Below are positions 24,525 through 32,784 of a DNA stretch of 63,219 nt, piece by piece. The translations under genes were made by a program, and so were the position numbers. Where the stretch lies: positions 1-63,219 of the forward strand of contig JAZQQM010000023.1 of NCBI GenBank assembly GCA_045629045.1, written 5' to 3'. The notes under the pieces were generated by a model that did no database searches, was not told where the DNA came from, and worked only from the letters and a program-made list of their open reading frames with translations. The DNA comes from JAILLW01 sp045629045 (lineage in GTDB: Bacteria; Bacillota; Clostridia; Lachnospirales; Lachnospiraceae). Within the stretch, counting starts at the first letter, position 1, and each line of letters starts with the position of its first letter.

Positions 24525-24710
24525 TTACCAACTTGCCTTTTTAACACCGGGGATTTCTCCCTTATATGCTAATTCACGGAAGCATACTCTGCAAATTCCG
24601 TATTTTCTCAAATAAGCGTGTGGACGTCCACAGATTCTACAACGGCTGTAGGCCTGAGTAGAAAACTTAGGTGTACGCTGCTGCTTAATTTTCATTGCTG
24701 TCTTAGCCAT
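24525..24710 (-). CDS. rpsN: 30S ribosomal protein S14, zinc-binding (type Z)
   Basis: A 61-residue S14 of the short C+ type: CRICGRPHAYLRKYGICRVC provides the four-Cys zinc ribbon, followed by FRELAYKGEIPGVKKASW. The zinc form agrees with a Gram-positive source and with the zinc-binding L36 here. Confidence 0.97.
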   Translation of the reverse strand: MAKTAMKIKQQRTPKFSTQAYSRCRICGRPHAYLRKYGICRVCFRELAYKGEIPGVKKASW

Positions 24711-24723
24711 AACTTTTCTCCTC

Positions 24724-25263
24724 CTACTTTGCGAAAGGCATGTTAAATAACTTTAACAGCTCGCGTGCTTCTTCATCTGTCTTTGCTGTTGTAACAAAGA
24801 TTACGTCCATACCTCTTACCTTATCAATCTTATCGTACTCGATTTCAGGGAAGATGATCTGCTCCTTAATACCAAGTGCGTAGTTACCTCTTCCATCAAA
24901 TGCATTTGCATTGATTCCTCTGAAGTCACGTACACGAGGTAATGCTAAGTTAACCAATCTGTCTAGGAAATCGTACATCTTCTCGCCACGAAGAGTAACC
25001 TTACAACCAATGTTCTGGCCCTCACGAAGCTTAAAGTTAGCAATTGACTTCTTTGCCTTGGTAAGAACTGCCTTCTGACCTGTGATTGTCTCAAGGTCTT
25101 TAACTGCAGACTCTAAAACCTTAGCGTTTTCCTTAGCTTCACCAACACCCATATTAACAACGATCTTGTCAAGCTTAGGAACTTCCATAATGTTCTTAGA
25201 TCCGAACTTTTTGATCATAGCATCTACGATCTCGTTCTTATATGTTTCTTTTAATCTGCTCAC
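24724..25263 (-). CDS. rplE: 50S ribosomal protein L5
   Basis: 5S rRNA-binding L5, 179 residues, with IMEVPKLDKIVVNMGVGEA, LREGQNIGCKVTLRGEKMY and LPRVRDFRGINANAFDGRGN. Standard order rplX-rplE-rpsN. Confidence 0.97.
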   Translation of the reverse strand: MSRLKETYKNEIVDAMIKKFGSKNIMEVPKLDKIVVNMGVGEAKENAKVLESAVKDLETITGQKAVLTKAKKSIANFKLREGQNIGCKVTLRGEKMYDFLDRLVNLALPRVRDFRGINANAFDGRGNYALGIKEQIIFPEIEYDKIDKVRGMDVIFVTTAKTDEEARELLKLFNMPFAK

Positions 25264-25287
25264 TCTAAATGTTCTCCTTTCCTAGAA

Positions 25288-25599
25288 TTAATCAAGTACA
25301 TCACCTGTAGACTTTGCAAAACGAACTTTCTTATCTCCGTCCATCTTGAAACCTACACGAGTTGTCTTACCCTTATGAACGTACATAACGTTTGATGCAT
25401 CCATAGGAGCTTCCATCTGAATAATTCCACCATTCTGGTTAGCAGCTGAAGGCTTTGAATGCTTAGTAACCATGTTAACACCTTCAACGGTAACCTTACC
25501 GTTCTTAACGTCAACGCTTGTTACTTTACCTTCTGCGCCCTTATCTTTACCGGCGATAACTCTAACTGTATCACCTTTCTTAATCTTTAAACTAGCCAT
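25288..25599 (-). CDS. rplX: 50S ribosomal protein L24
   Basis: Assembly initiator L24, 103 residues, beginning with a KOW motif (KIKKGDTVRVIAGKDKGAEG) and containing EGVNMVTKHSKPSAANQNGG. Confidence 0.97.
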   Translation of the reverse strand: MASLKIKKGDTVRVIAGKDKGAEGKVTSVDVKNGKVTVEGVNMVTKHSKPSAANQNGGIIQMEAPMDASNVMYVHKGKTTRVGFKMDGDKKVRFAKSTGDVLD

Positions 25600-25611
25600 C
25601 TAAGTCTCCTC

Positions 25612-25980
25612 CTATAATACTTCTGGAGCCAAAGAAACAATCTTCATAAACTGTTTCTCACGAAGCTCTCTTGCTACGGGTCCAAAAATACGAGTTCCTC
25701 TTGGAGTCTTATCATCCTTGATGATAACGGCAGCGTTCTCATCAAATTTGATATACGAACCATCCTTACGACGTGCACCCTTAACGGTACGTACTACTAC
25801 AGCCTTAACTACGTCACCCTTCTTAACTACACCACCGGGAGTAGCATCCTTAACTGTAGCAACAATAATATCACCTATCTCGGCATATCTTCTTGTAGAT
25901 CCGCCCATAACTCTAATGCAAAGGATTTCCTTAGCACCGGTATTATCAGCGACCTTTAGTCTGCTTTCCTGTTGAATCAT
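25612..25980 (-). CDS. rplN: 50S ribosomal protein L14
   Basis: 122-residue L14, part of intersubunit bridge B8. MIQQESRLKVADNTGAKEIL and FGPVARELREKQFMKIVSLA are diagnostic. Confidence 0.97.
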   Translation of the reverse strand: MIQQESRLKVADNTGAKEILCIRVMGGSTRRYAEIGDIIVATVKDATPGGVVKKGDVVKAVVVRTVKGARRKDGSYIKFDENAAVIIKDDKTPRGTRIFGPVARELREKQFMKIVSLAPEVL

Positions 25981-25998
25981 GCTAATTCTCCTTCCTAG

Positions 25999-26256
25999 TT
26001 ACTTAACTTTCTCTACGATCTCAACAAGTCTCCATCTCTTATCCTTTGAAAGAGGTCTTGTTTCCATTACTTTAACTGTATCACCAATCTGGCATTCGTT
26101 GTTTTCATCATGTGCCTTAAGCTTATAAGTATCCTTAACGATCTTCTTGTAAAGAGGATGCTTAACATGGTTTTCAATAGCTACTACGATAGTCTTGTCC
26201 ATCTTGTTGCTAACAACTTTACCAACACGTGTTTTTCTTAAATTTCTTTCTTCCAC
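25999..26256 (-). CDS. rpsQ: 30S ribosomal protein S17
   Basis: 85-residue OB-fold S17: RNLRKTRVGKVVSNKMDKTI, VAIENHVKHPLYKKIV and GDTVKVMETRPLSKDKRWRL identify it. Confidence 0.97.
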   Translation of the reverse strand: MEERNLRKTRVGKVVSNKMDKTIVVAIENHVKHPLYKKIVKDTYKLKAHDENNECQIGDTVKVMETRPLSKDKRWRLVEIVEKVK

Positions 26257-26298
26257 GACTTTAAGTCTCCTTTCTTAATGAGTTCCAAACTGCTTATC

Positions 26299-26505
26299 TT
26301 AAGCTTCGTTTGCCTTCTCAGTCATAACTGTCTGAATTCTGGCAATATTCTTTCTAACTTCTGTGATTCTTGCAGTATTATCCAACTGGTTAGTTGCATT
26401 CTGGTATCTCACATTGAAAAGCTCTTTTTTAGCAGCTACTAAATCCTGTGCTAATTCTGCAGCTGATTTGTTTTGTAAACCTTCTACATACTTCTTAGTT
26501 TTCAT
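26299..26505 (-). CDS. rpmC: 50S ribosomal protein L29
   Basis: 68-residue two-helix L29 with LVAAKKELFNVRYQNATNQL and VRKNIARIQTVMTEKANEA. The internal ATG starting MKTKKYVEGLQ is chosen; GGTGGTG lies before it. The longer frame to 26541 would add residues encoded inside rplP. As called, it overlaps the rplP 3' end by 11 nt. Confidence 0.95.
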   Translation of the reverse strand: MKTKKYVEGLQNKSAAELAQDLVAAKKELFNVRYQNATNQLDNTARITEVRKNIARIQTVMTEKANEA

Positions 26506-26932
26506 TTGATACACCACCTTCCAAGTCGGCCTTAGAAACAATCTTACACTTGACAGGAAGCTTATGTGTTGCTAAACGTAAAGCTTCTCTGGCTACTTCT
26601 TCAGGCACTCCTGCGATTTCAAACATAACACGTCCGGGCTTAACTACTGCTACCCAGTAATCTGTAGCACCTTTACCTTTACCCATACGTACGCCAAGAC
26701 CTTTTGCTGTAACAGGCTTGTCGGGGAAAATCTTAATCCAAACTTTACCACCACGCTTGATGTAACGTGTCATGGCAACTCTGGCTGCTTCGATCTGATT
26801 AGACTTAATCCATGCAGGTTCTGCAGCTACAATACCATATTCACCGTAACAAATTTTATTACCACGTGTAGCTTTTCCGGCCATAGAACCACGGAACTGC
26901 TTACGACGCTTTACTCTTTTTGGCATTAACAT
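26495..26932 (-). CDS. rplP: 50S ribosomal protein L16
   Basis: L16 organises the A-site tRNA region of the 50S subunit. 145 residues, starting MLMPKRVKRRKQFRGSMAGK with GTGKGATDYW-type core (here GKGKGATDYWVAVVKPGRVM). GGGAG lies about 10 nt before the first ATG; a second ATG two codons on is possible. Confidence 0.96.
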   Translation of the reverse strand: MLMPKRVKRRKQFRGSMAGKATRGNKICYGEYGIVAAEPAWIKSNQIEAARVAMTRYIKRGGKVWIKIFPDKPVTAKGLGVRMGKGKGATDYWVAVVKPGRVMFEIAGVPEEVAREALRLATHKLPVKCKIVSKADLEGGVSNEN

Positions 26933-27607
26933 TTATTTGTCGCTCCCTTCCTTAGTATTCTCTTCTTCGGTCTTCTTAGCGGGAAGTACTTCACCCTTAT
27001 AGATCCATATCTTAACGCCTACTTTACCGTATGTTGTATCAGCCTCTGCGAAACCGTAATCGATATCGGCACGAAGTGTCTGAAGAGGAATTGTACCCTC
27101 TGAATAGAACTCGCTACGAGCGATATCAGCACCGCCTAAACGACCTGAACAACAAGCCTTGATTCCAAGTGCACCGGCCTTCATGGTTCTGCCCATGCAA
27201 GACTTCATAGCACGACGGAAGGAAACACGGTTCTCTAACTGCTGTGCAATATTTTCGGCAACTAACTGAGCATCTCTGTCAGGGCGCTTGATTTCCTTAA
27301 TATCAACAGAAACCTTCTTGCCGTTAGTGAGCTTAGCTAATTCCTTCTTTGTTACTTCAATCTCAGTTCCACCCTTACCGATTACTACACCGGGCTTAGC
27401 TGTGAAAACGATTACCTTAACTCTGTCTGCAGCTCTTTCGATTTCAATCTTTGAAACGCCTGCGCTGTATAACTTTTTCTTAAGGTAAGTTCTAATCTCG
27501 TGGTCTTCTACGAGGAAATCAGCGAAATCATCTTCTGCATACCATCTAGAATCCCAATCCTTAATAATTCCGACTCTAATGCCGTGAGGATTAACTTTCT
27601 GTCCCAT
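26933..27607 (-). CDS. rpsC: 30S ribosomal protein S3
   Basis: 224-residue S3, mRNA entry-channel protein. KH domain GVVIGKGGTEIEVTKKELAK and the C-terminal GRLGGADIARSEFYSEGTIP are clear; the tail after residue 205 is Glu/Lys-rich. Confidence 0.97.
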   Translation of the reverse strand: MGQKVNPHGIRVGIIKDWDSRWYAEDDFADFLVEDHEIRTYLKKKLYSAGVSKIEIERAADRVKVIVFTAKPGVVIGKGGTEIEVTKKELAKLTNGKKVSVDIKEIKRPDRDAQLVAENIAQQLENRVSFRRAMKSCMGRTMKAGALGIKACCSGRLGGADIARSEFYSEGTIPLQTLRADIDYGFAEADTTYGKVGVKIWIYKGEVLPAKKTEEENTKEGSDK

Positions 27608-27621
27608 TATCCATTTCCTCC

Positions 27622-28026
27622 TTATCTTTCATCCAAAACAACAGTGATATGGCTCATTCTCTTTTCGATTCTGTAAGCTCTACCCTGTGCTCTAGGCTGT
27701 ACTCTCTTCATTGTAGGACCCTTGTCTGCATAACACTGTGCAACATAAAGGTTCTCGGGATTTGGATACTTGGTAGGATCCTGGCTGTATAAATACTCTG
27801 CATTAGCCTTTGCTGATTCTACTAACTTTTTAATAATTGCTGAACCGTATCTTGGGCTGTATGTTAAAAGTCCAAGAGCAGCATCAACATCTTTGCCTCT
27901 AATGGCATCTAGTACGAAACACGCTTTCTGTACAGATATTCTAGCGTAAGATAGCTTAGCTGAAGGTCTTAAATCTTTCTGCGCATTTCTCTCTCTTTTA
28001 ATTTGGGATCTATGTCCTTTTGCCAT
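27622..28026 (-). CDS. rplV: 50S ribosomal protein L22
   Basis: L22 lines the exit tunnel. 134 residues: LSYARISVQKACFVLDAIRG, then the extended hairpin GPTMKRVQPRAQGRAYRIEK and RMSHITVVL. The N-terminus is slightly longer than minimal forms. Confidence 0.97.
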   Translation of the reverse strand: MAKGHRSQIKRERNAQKDLRPSAKLSYARISVQKACFVLDAIRGKDVDAALGLLTYSPRYGSAIIKKLVESAKANAEYLYSQDPTKYPNPENLYVAQCYADKGPTMKRVQPRAQGRAYRIEKRMSHITVVLDER

Positions 28027-28041
28027 GATAAACCTCCTATC

Positions 28042-28323
28042 TTACTTTACCTTAGACTTCTTTTCGTCCTTACCATGACCTCTGTAAGTTCTGGTAGCTA
28101 CGAATTCGCCTAACTTATGTCCAACCATATCCTCTGTAACATATACAGGAATATGCTTTCTTCCGTCGTGTACTGCAAATGTATGTCCCACAAAAGAAGG
28201 GAAGATTGTAGAACGACGTGACCAGGTCTTAATAACCTGCTTCTGTCCTGATGCATTCATTGCATCTACCTTTTTAAGCAAACTAGCGTCTGCGAAAGGT
28301 CCTTTTTTAAGTGATCTAGCCAT
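28042..28323 (-). CDS. rpsS: 30S ribosomal protein S19
   Basis: 93-residue S19, head protein, with MARSLKKGPFADASLLKKVD, KTWSRRSTIFPSFVGHTFAV and KLGEFVATRTYRGHGKDEKK. Confidence 0.97.
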   Translation of the reverse strand: MARSLKKGPFADASLLKKVDAMNASGQKQVIKTWSRRSTIFPSFVGHTFAVHDGRKHIPVYVTEDMVGHKLGEFVATRTYRGHGKDEKKSKVK

Positions 28324-28341
28324 TTTCTTCTCTCCTCCTTA

Positions 28342-29184
28342 TTACTTGATAGCTCTACCATCGCGTCTTCTTACGATCAACTTGTTAGAAGCCTTCTTCT
28401 TCTTACGAGTCTTAAGACCCAAAGCAGGCTTACCCCAAGGAGTGCAAGGACCGGGACGACCGATACTACACTTACCTTCACCACCACCATGAGGATGGTC
28501 GTTAGGGTTCATAACAGATCCACGTACTGTAGGGCGAATACCCATGTGACGCTTACGTCCGGCTTTACCAATCTTAACAAGGTTGTGATCTACGTTACCA
28601 ACAACACCAACTGTAGCTCTACACTGGATAGGAACCATTCTCATTTCGCCGGAAGGAAGACGAAGTGTTGCGTACTTACCTTCCTTAGCCATAAGCTGTG
28701 CACCGTTACCGGCACTACGAACCATCTGTCCGCCCTTACCAGGCATAAGCTCAATATTGTGTACCATTGTACCTACAGGAATAAGCTCTAAAGGTAAGCA
28801 GTTACCAACTCTTACTTCAGCTTCGGGACCGTTCATGAGCTTCAAGCCGACCTTTAATCCTTCAGGTGCAAGGATATAAGCTTTTTCACCGTCTGCATAG
28901 CAGATAAGTGCGATATTTGCTGTTCTGTTAGGATCATATTCGATTCCGATTACTGTTGCAGGAATTCCATCCTTGTTACGCTTGAAATCTATGATTCTGT
29001 ACTTTCTCTTAGCACCGCCTCCGCGATGTCTAACTGTTATTTTACCTTGATTGTTACGACCGGCTGTGTGGCTCTTAGAAACAAGGAGCGACTTCTCAGG
29101 AGTTGTCTTTGTAATCTCAGAAAAGTCTGAACCAGTCATATTTCTTCTCGAAGGTGTATATGGATTATATGTTTTAATTCCCAT
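28342..29184 (-). CDS. rplB: 50S ribosomal protein L2
   Basis: L2, close to the peptidyl-transferase centre, 280 residues. YNPYTPSRRNMTGSDFSEIT, GGGAKRKYRIIDFKRNKDGI, and VMNPNDHPHGGGEGKCSIGR (with the functionally important His) are all present. Confidence 0.98.
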   Translation of the reverse strand: MGIKTYNPYTPSRRNMTGSDFSEITKTTPEKSLLVSKSHTAGRNNQGKITVRHRGGGAKRKYRIIDFKRNKDGIPATVIGIEYDPNRTANIALICYADGEKAYILAPEGLKVGLKLMNGPEAEVRVGNCLPLELIPVGTMVHNIELMPGKGGQMVRSAGNGAQLMAKEGKYATLRLPSGEMRMVPIQCRATVGVVGNVDHNLVKIGKAGRKRHMGIRPTVRGSVMNPNDHPHGGGEGKCSIGRPGPCTPWGKPALGLKTRKKKKASNKLIVRRRDGRAIK

Positions 29185-29206
29185 GACTTATTCTCCTTTC
29201 AACGAT

Positions 29207-29506
29207 TTATAAACCTGAGAAAATCTCAATATCCTTGCTATCATCTGTTAACCATACGATAGCCTTCTTTGTCTTGGCAGTCTTTCCGAAAACGTATCCA
29301 CGTCTCTTTGTCTTGCCGTCGCAGTTTAATGTGTTTACTTTTTTAACCTTTGCGCCGTCGAACATCTTTTCAACAGCTTCTTTAATCATTGACTTGTTAG
29401 CCTCTGGATGTACTAAGAAGGTATACTTCTTTTCGCCCATGCCTGACATACTCTTTTCTGTAATTACAGGCTTAAGGATTACGTCATAATACTTAATATC
29501 TGCCAT
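29207..29506 (-). CDS. rplW: 50S ribosomal protein L23
   Basis: 99-residue L23 at the exit-tunnel mouth, docking site for SRP and trigger factor. YYDVILKPVITEKSMSGMGE and the Lys-rich C-terminus match. Its start overlaps the rplD stop by 1 nt, suggesting coupled translation. Confidence 0.97.
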   Translation of the reverse strand: MADIKYYDVILKPVITEKSMSGMGEKKYTFLVHPEANKSMIKEAVEKMFDGAKVKKVNTLNCDGKTKRRGYVFGKTAKTKKAIVWLTDDSKDIEIFSGL

Positions 29507-30126
29507 TATGCATACACCTCCTCAATCTTAGCTACCGCATCCTTGGTTAATACCAATGTATCGCCCTTAAGGATATCGTAAACATTAATTGTGTTAACCT
29601 GAGCTGTCTTAACTGCAGGAATGTTTCTAGCTGAAAGGATAACGTTCTCATCCATCTTGTCTAAAACAACCAATGCCTTAGAAACTTTTAAGTTCTCCAT
29701 AACAGCTGCGAACTTCTTTGTCTTAATTTCATCAAACTTAAGTTCATCAACAACGATAAGCTTACCGTCTGCAACTCTGCTTGATAATGCGCTCTTAAGA
29801 GCTGCTCTCTTTTCTTTCTTATTTAATTTGAAAGAATAATCTCTGGGGGTGGGAGCAAATACAACTCCGCCGCCTGTCCACTGAGGAGATCTTGTAGAAC
29901 CCTGTCTTGCATGACCTGTTCCCTTCTGTCTCCAAGGTTTTCTTCCGCCGCCTGATACTTCAGATCTTGTCTTTGCTTTCTGTGTACCCTGGCGATTATT
30001 TGCAAGCTGCTGTACAACTGCCATGTGAACGAGATGCTCGTTAACTTCAACACCGAAGATTGCATCGTTCAAGTCGATTGTACCAACTTCTTTGCCTTCC
30101 ATATTATATACAGATACTTTTGCCAT
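29506..30126 (-). CDS. rplD: 50S ribosomal protein L4
   Basis: 206-residue L4; in several bacteria it also represses the S10 operon through the leader. Recognised by RQGTxxxKTRSEVSGGGRKP-type loop (here RQGTQKAKTRSEVSGGGRKP) and WRQKGTGHARQGSTRSPQW. Confidence 0.97.
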   Translation of the reverse strand: MAKVSVYNMEGKEVGTIDLNDAIFGVEVNEHLVHMAVVQQLANNRQGTQKAKTRSEVSGGGRKPWRQKGTGHARQGSTRSPQWTGGGVVFAPTPRDYSFKLNKKEKRAALKSALSSRVADGKLIVVDELKFDEIKTKKFAAVMENLKVSKALVVLDKMDENVILSARNIPAVKTAQVNTINVYDILKGDTLVLTKDAVAKIEEVYA

Positions 30127-30151
30127 CTAAGTTTCCTCCTTTCATCATCCA

Positions 30152-30829
30152 TTAAGCCTTAACGGTCTCTTTGATGGTAACTAATGCCTTCTTAGGTCCC
30201 GGAACTGCGCCCTTAACAAGAAGAAGATTCTTTTCAGCATCTACTCTTACTACTTCAAGGTTCTGAATTGTAACCTTAACGCATCCCATATGACCGGGCA
30301 TTCCCTTACCCTTGAAAACGCGGCTAGGAGATGAACATGCACCGTTGGAACCCTGATGACGGTGGAACTTAGAACCGTGCTTCATAGGTCCTCTGTGCTG
30401 ACCAAGTCTCTTGATTGCACCCTGGAATCCCTTTCCTTTAGAGATAGCAGAAGCATCAATCTTATCACCAGCTTCAAAGATATCAGCCTTGATTTCACTT
30501 CCCAGTGTATATTCGTCAGCGTTCTCGAACTTGAACTCTCTAACGAATCTCTTGCTTGAAACGCCAGCCTTCTCGAAGTGGCCCTTCATAGCCTTGCCAA
30601 CACCGTTTCTGTGAACGATTTCTTTCTTACCACCCTTGTCCTTGTTAACGATTCTGTCTTTCTTATCAACAAAACCAACCTGAACTGCTGAGTAGCCATC
30701 ATTTTCTACAGTCTTGATCTGTGTAACATAACAAGGACCAGCCTGTAATACTGTAACGGGTACTAACACACCGTCTTCGTTGAAGATTTGAGTCATTCCG
30801 ACTTTTGTAGCTAAAATAGCTTTTTTCAT
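30152..30829 (-). CDS. rplC: 50S ribosomal protein L3
   Basis: 225-residue L3 with MKKAILATKVGMTQIFNEDG, the central loop KRLGQHRGPMKHGSKFHRHQ and GSNGACSSPSRVFKGKGMPG reaching toward the peptidyl-transferase centre. Separated from rpsJ by a 107-nt gap in which GGCCC repeats can pair. Confidence 0.97.
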   Translation of the reverse strand: MKKAILATKVGMTQIFNEDGVLVPVTVLQAGPCYVTQIKTVENDGYSAVQVGFVDKKDRIVNKDKGGKKEIVHRNGVGKAMKGHFEKAGVSSKRFVREFKFENADEYTLGSEIKADIFEAGDKIDASAISKGKGFQGAIKRLGQHRGPMKHGSKFHRHQGSNGACSSPSRVFKGKGMPGHMGCVKVTIQNLEVVRVDAEKNLLLVKGAVPGPKKALVTIKETVKA

Positions 30830-30936
30830 GTTTCCATCCTTTCTACAGCGGGCCCCAATCGGGCCATACTAGTAATGAAACGTTTGGTAACTTAGTGTCA
30901 CCGATTAATAGTTACTTGACGATTAGTTACTTCGTC

Positions 30937-31257
30937 TTACTTTTCTTTCATCTTAATATCGATATAAACACCTGCAGGCATTTCAATCTTCTGAAGAGCT
31001 TCGATTGTCTTCTGTGTAGGTGTTAAGATGTCGATCAGTCTCTTGTGAGTTCTCTGTTCGAACTGCTCACGAGAATCCTTGTACTTATGTACAGCTCTAA
31101 GAATTGTAACAACTTCCTTCTTAGTAGGTAGAGGAACCGGTCCGCTTACCTGTGATCCTGTCTTCTTAACTGTTTCGATGATTTTCTTTGCTGATGCATC
31201 AATTAACTGATGATCATAAGCCTTGAGAGTAATTCTCATTACCTGTGTTGTTGCCAT
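30937..31257 (-). CDS. rpsJ: 30S ribosomal protein S10
   Basis: First gene of the S10-spc-alpha cluster. The 106-residue form starts at the ATG of MATTQVMRITLKAYDHQLID, with AAGGAGG 10 nt upstream; the longer frame to 31299 begins before that site. VSGPVPLPTKKEVVTILRAV and QFEQRTHKRLIDI confirm S10. S10 is also the transcription partner NusE. Confidence 0.97.
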   Translation of the reverse strand: MATTQVMRITLKAYDHQLIDASAKKIIETVKKTGSQVSGPVPLPTKKEVVTILRAVHKYKDSREQFEQRTHKRLIDILTPTQKTIEALQKIEMPAGVYIDIKMKEK

Positions 31258-31666
31258 AAAAAAAGTCGCCTCCTTTTCGTACTTTCGTGCTATGCACATT
31301 ATTGCTTGGTCGCTTCCTTATATTATAGTTGTGGAAGCACCCCTTGTAAGTACGACAAGCTTGGTGACTGTACACATCTCCGTGCGTGTCCTGACATCTC
31401 ACAAAAAATATATGCGGTTTCCCGCGTATCATTTTCTTTATTTATGAAGCCGGCCTGCATAACCGTTTCAAATTGTGAGAGGCATCTTTACGCCCGTGTT
31501 TCTGCTCATCGGCAGACATTATCTTGTACAGTGACTTGTCGTCAGGTTCTTTGTCTTAAACATTTAGCAACTGATATTTAAGACCTTGACATTCGCTCCA
31601 CGGAAAACCCACACACCCTCGCGGGAATGTGGCAACCTCACGCTTCAACGCTATCATGCCACAGCA
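31258..31666 (-). promoter_or_regulatory. Long untranslated leader of the S10 operon
   Basis: Roughly 400 nt lie between the distal predicted start and rpsJ, with no credible gene. The stretch is GC-richer than normal spacers and full of short complementary words such as AAGCTTG and palindromic GCCGGC. It probably contains an autoregulatory (L4- or S10-responsive) structure, as known for S10 operons elsewhere, but no consensus was identified. Confidence 0.5.
31322..31349 (-). promoter_or_regulatory. Proximal promoter of the S10 operon
   Basis: TTACAA (31344-31349) and a perfect TATAAT (31322-31327), spacer 16 nt, on the minus strand; it would give a leader of about 60 nt. Confidence 0.5.
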
Positions 31667-31672
31667 TTGACT

Positions 31673-31701
31673 AGTATATCCGATTGTTTAGGGGATTGCA
31701 A
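31673..31701 (-). promoter_or_regulatory. Distal promoter of the S10 operon with UP-like A tracts
   Basis: TTGCAA (31696-31701) and TATACT (31673-31678), spacer 17 nt, minus strand. Directly upstream (31702-31745) are phased A/T tracts, which resemble an UP element recognised by the alpha C-terminal domain. Confidence 0.7.
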
Positions 31702-31810
31702 GTACTTTTTTAGATATTTTTTACGAATTTTTGTATTTTTCTTTGTACAACTTTTTGACACTCTATTAGTTGTAGTTTCAAAGGAGTTTCTTCCTATATA
31801 TAGTAAGAAG

Positions 31811-32569
31811 TTACTCGGCCGATTTTGATATCTTTGTACAGATGTCAAAAGGTATATTCATAAGCAATACTACAATTACCGCTATGGCAGCGTATCCGAC
31901 AAGATATAAATCAGATCCGAGCAGCTTCATACACCATTCAAGAGGGGAACCTTTAACAGGGCTAAGCAGAAACATATAGTTGGCATTATACTTAACGTCA
32001 AACAGATAAACTCCCGGGACTGTCACCGCCAAAAACAGGATGTTAGCATACCATCCCTTCATTCCCGGTATTATTTCCTTATTAATAATAGAAGAAACTA
32101 TGTACACTATAATAAGGAAGTGAAACAAATAACTTTCAATAGAAATAAAGCTTATCGGCGGATACATGGTTCCGTCCGGAAATACCACCGCCAGAGCCGC
32201 CCCCGGCAGACAAAGCGTATACAACACTTTCCCCAGCCACTTCATCCACGAAAATCTATGCAGCGACAGTCTGTGAATCAAAACAAGAATCCCCGTCATC
32301 GAACAAAGATGAAGAGGAAGTTCATATATAATAGGTATATTCTTAATTACGGCATAGGTCATTCTTACAGGAAGCAATAAAAACAATACCCATGCTGTCA
32401 CCAATGATATCTTTTTACGAATATTCTGCGATGCCTTAACATAGGTCCAAAGATATACCGCCCCCGCAATTATTAAAACCGCAAGAATAGAAAGGTGGGT
32501 TACGTCAAACTGAGCGTAACCCACTCCGGCAGGTAATTCATTTTGATATTTCCAAAAATAATCAAACAT
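31811..32569 (-). CDS. YwaF-family integral membrane protein
   Basis: A 252-residue protein with about seven hydrophobic segments and no soluble domain. The stretches IYELPLHLCSMTGILVLIHR and MYPPISFISIESYLFHFLII resemble the YwaF (TIGR02206) family, whose role is not established. N-terminal residues 1-20 are outside or cytoplasmic with an HLSI start to the first segment. It lies upstream of the S10 promoter on the same strand and appears as a single gene. Confidence 0.8.
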   Translation of the reverse strand: MFDYFWKYQNELPAGVGYAQFDVTHLSILAVLIIAGAVYLWTYVKASQNIRKKISLVTAWVLFLLLPVRMTYAVIKNIPIIYELPLHLCSMTGILVLIHRLSLHRFSWMKWLGKVLYTLCLPGAALAVVFPDGTMYPPISFISIESYLFHFLIIVYIVSSIINKEIIPGMKGWYANILFLAVTVPGVYLFDVKYNANYMFLLSPVKGSPLEWCMKLLGSDLYLVGYAAIAVIVVLLMNIPFDICTKISKSAE

Positions 32570-32630
32570 ATTTACAATAAATTCTTACCGTTTTCCAAAT
32601 ATCAGTGCTTTGGCCGGTCAAAACTAGTGC

Positions 32631-32781
32631 AGCGTTCAAAAATTAACTGGACCAAAAACGCAGAATGAATTTCTGTTCTGCTAAGAAGAAAAGCGCCGGC
32701 GTAGCGGGCTACGTCAAGCTTTTCTGATGACGCAGGCTGGAATTCAGGCAAGTTATTTGGTCCGGTTATTTGCAGAACGCT
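32631..32781. mobile_element. About 150-bp inverted-repeat (MITE-like) element
   Basis: Imperfect terminal inverted repeats of about 27 bp (32631-32657 and 32754-32781) begin AGCGTTC and share GGACCAAA/TTTGGTCC. The interior is itself palindromic: GAAAAGC/GCTTTTC encloses GGCGTAGC/GCTACGTC. No gene inside. It ends a few nt from the stop codon of the DUF1015 gene. Confidence 0.7.
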
Positions 32782-32784
32782 ACG

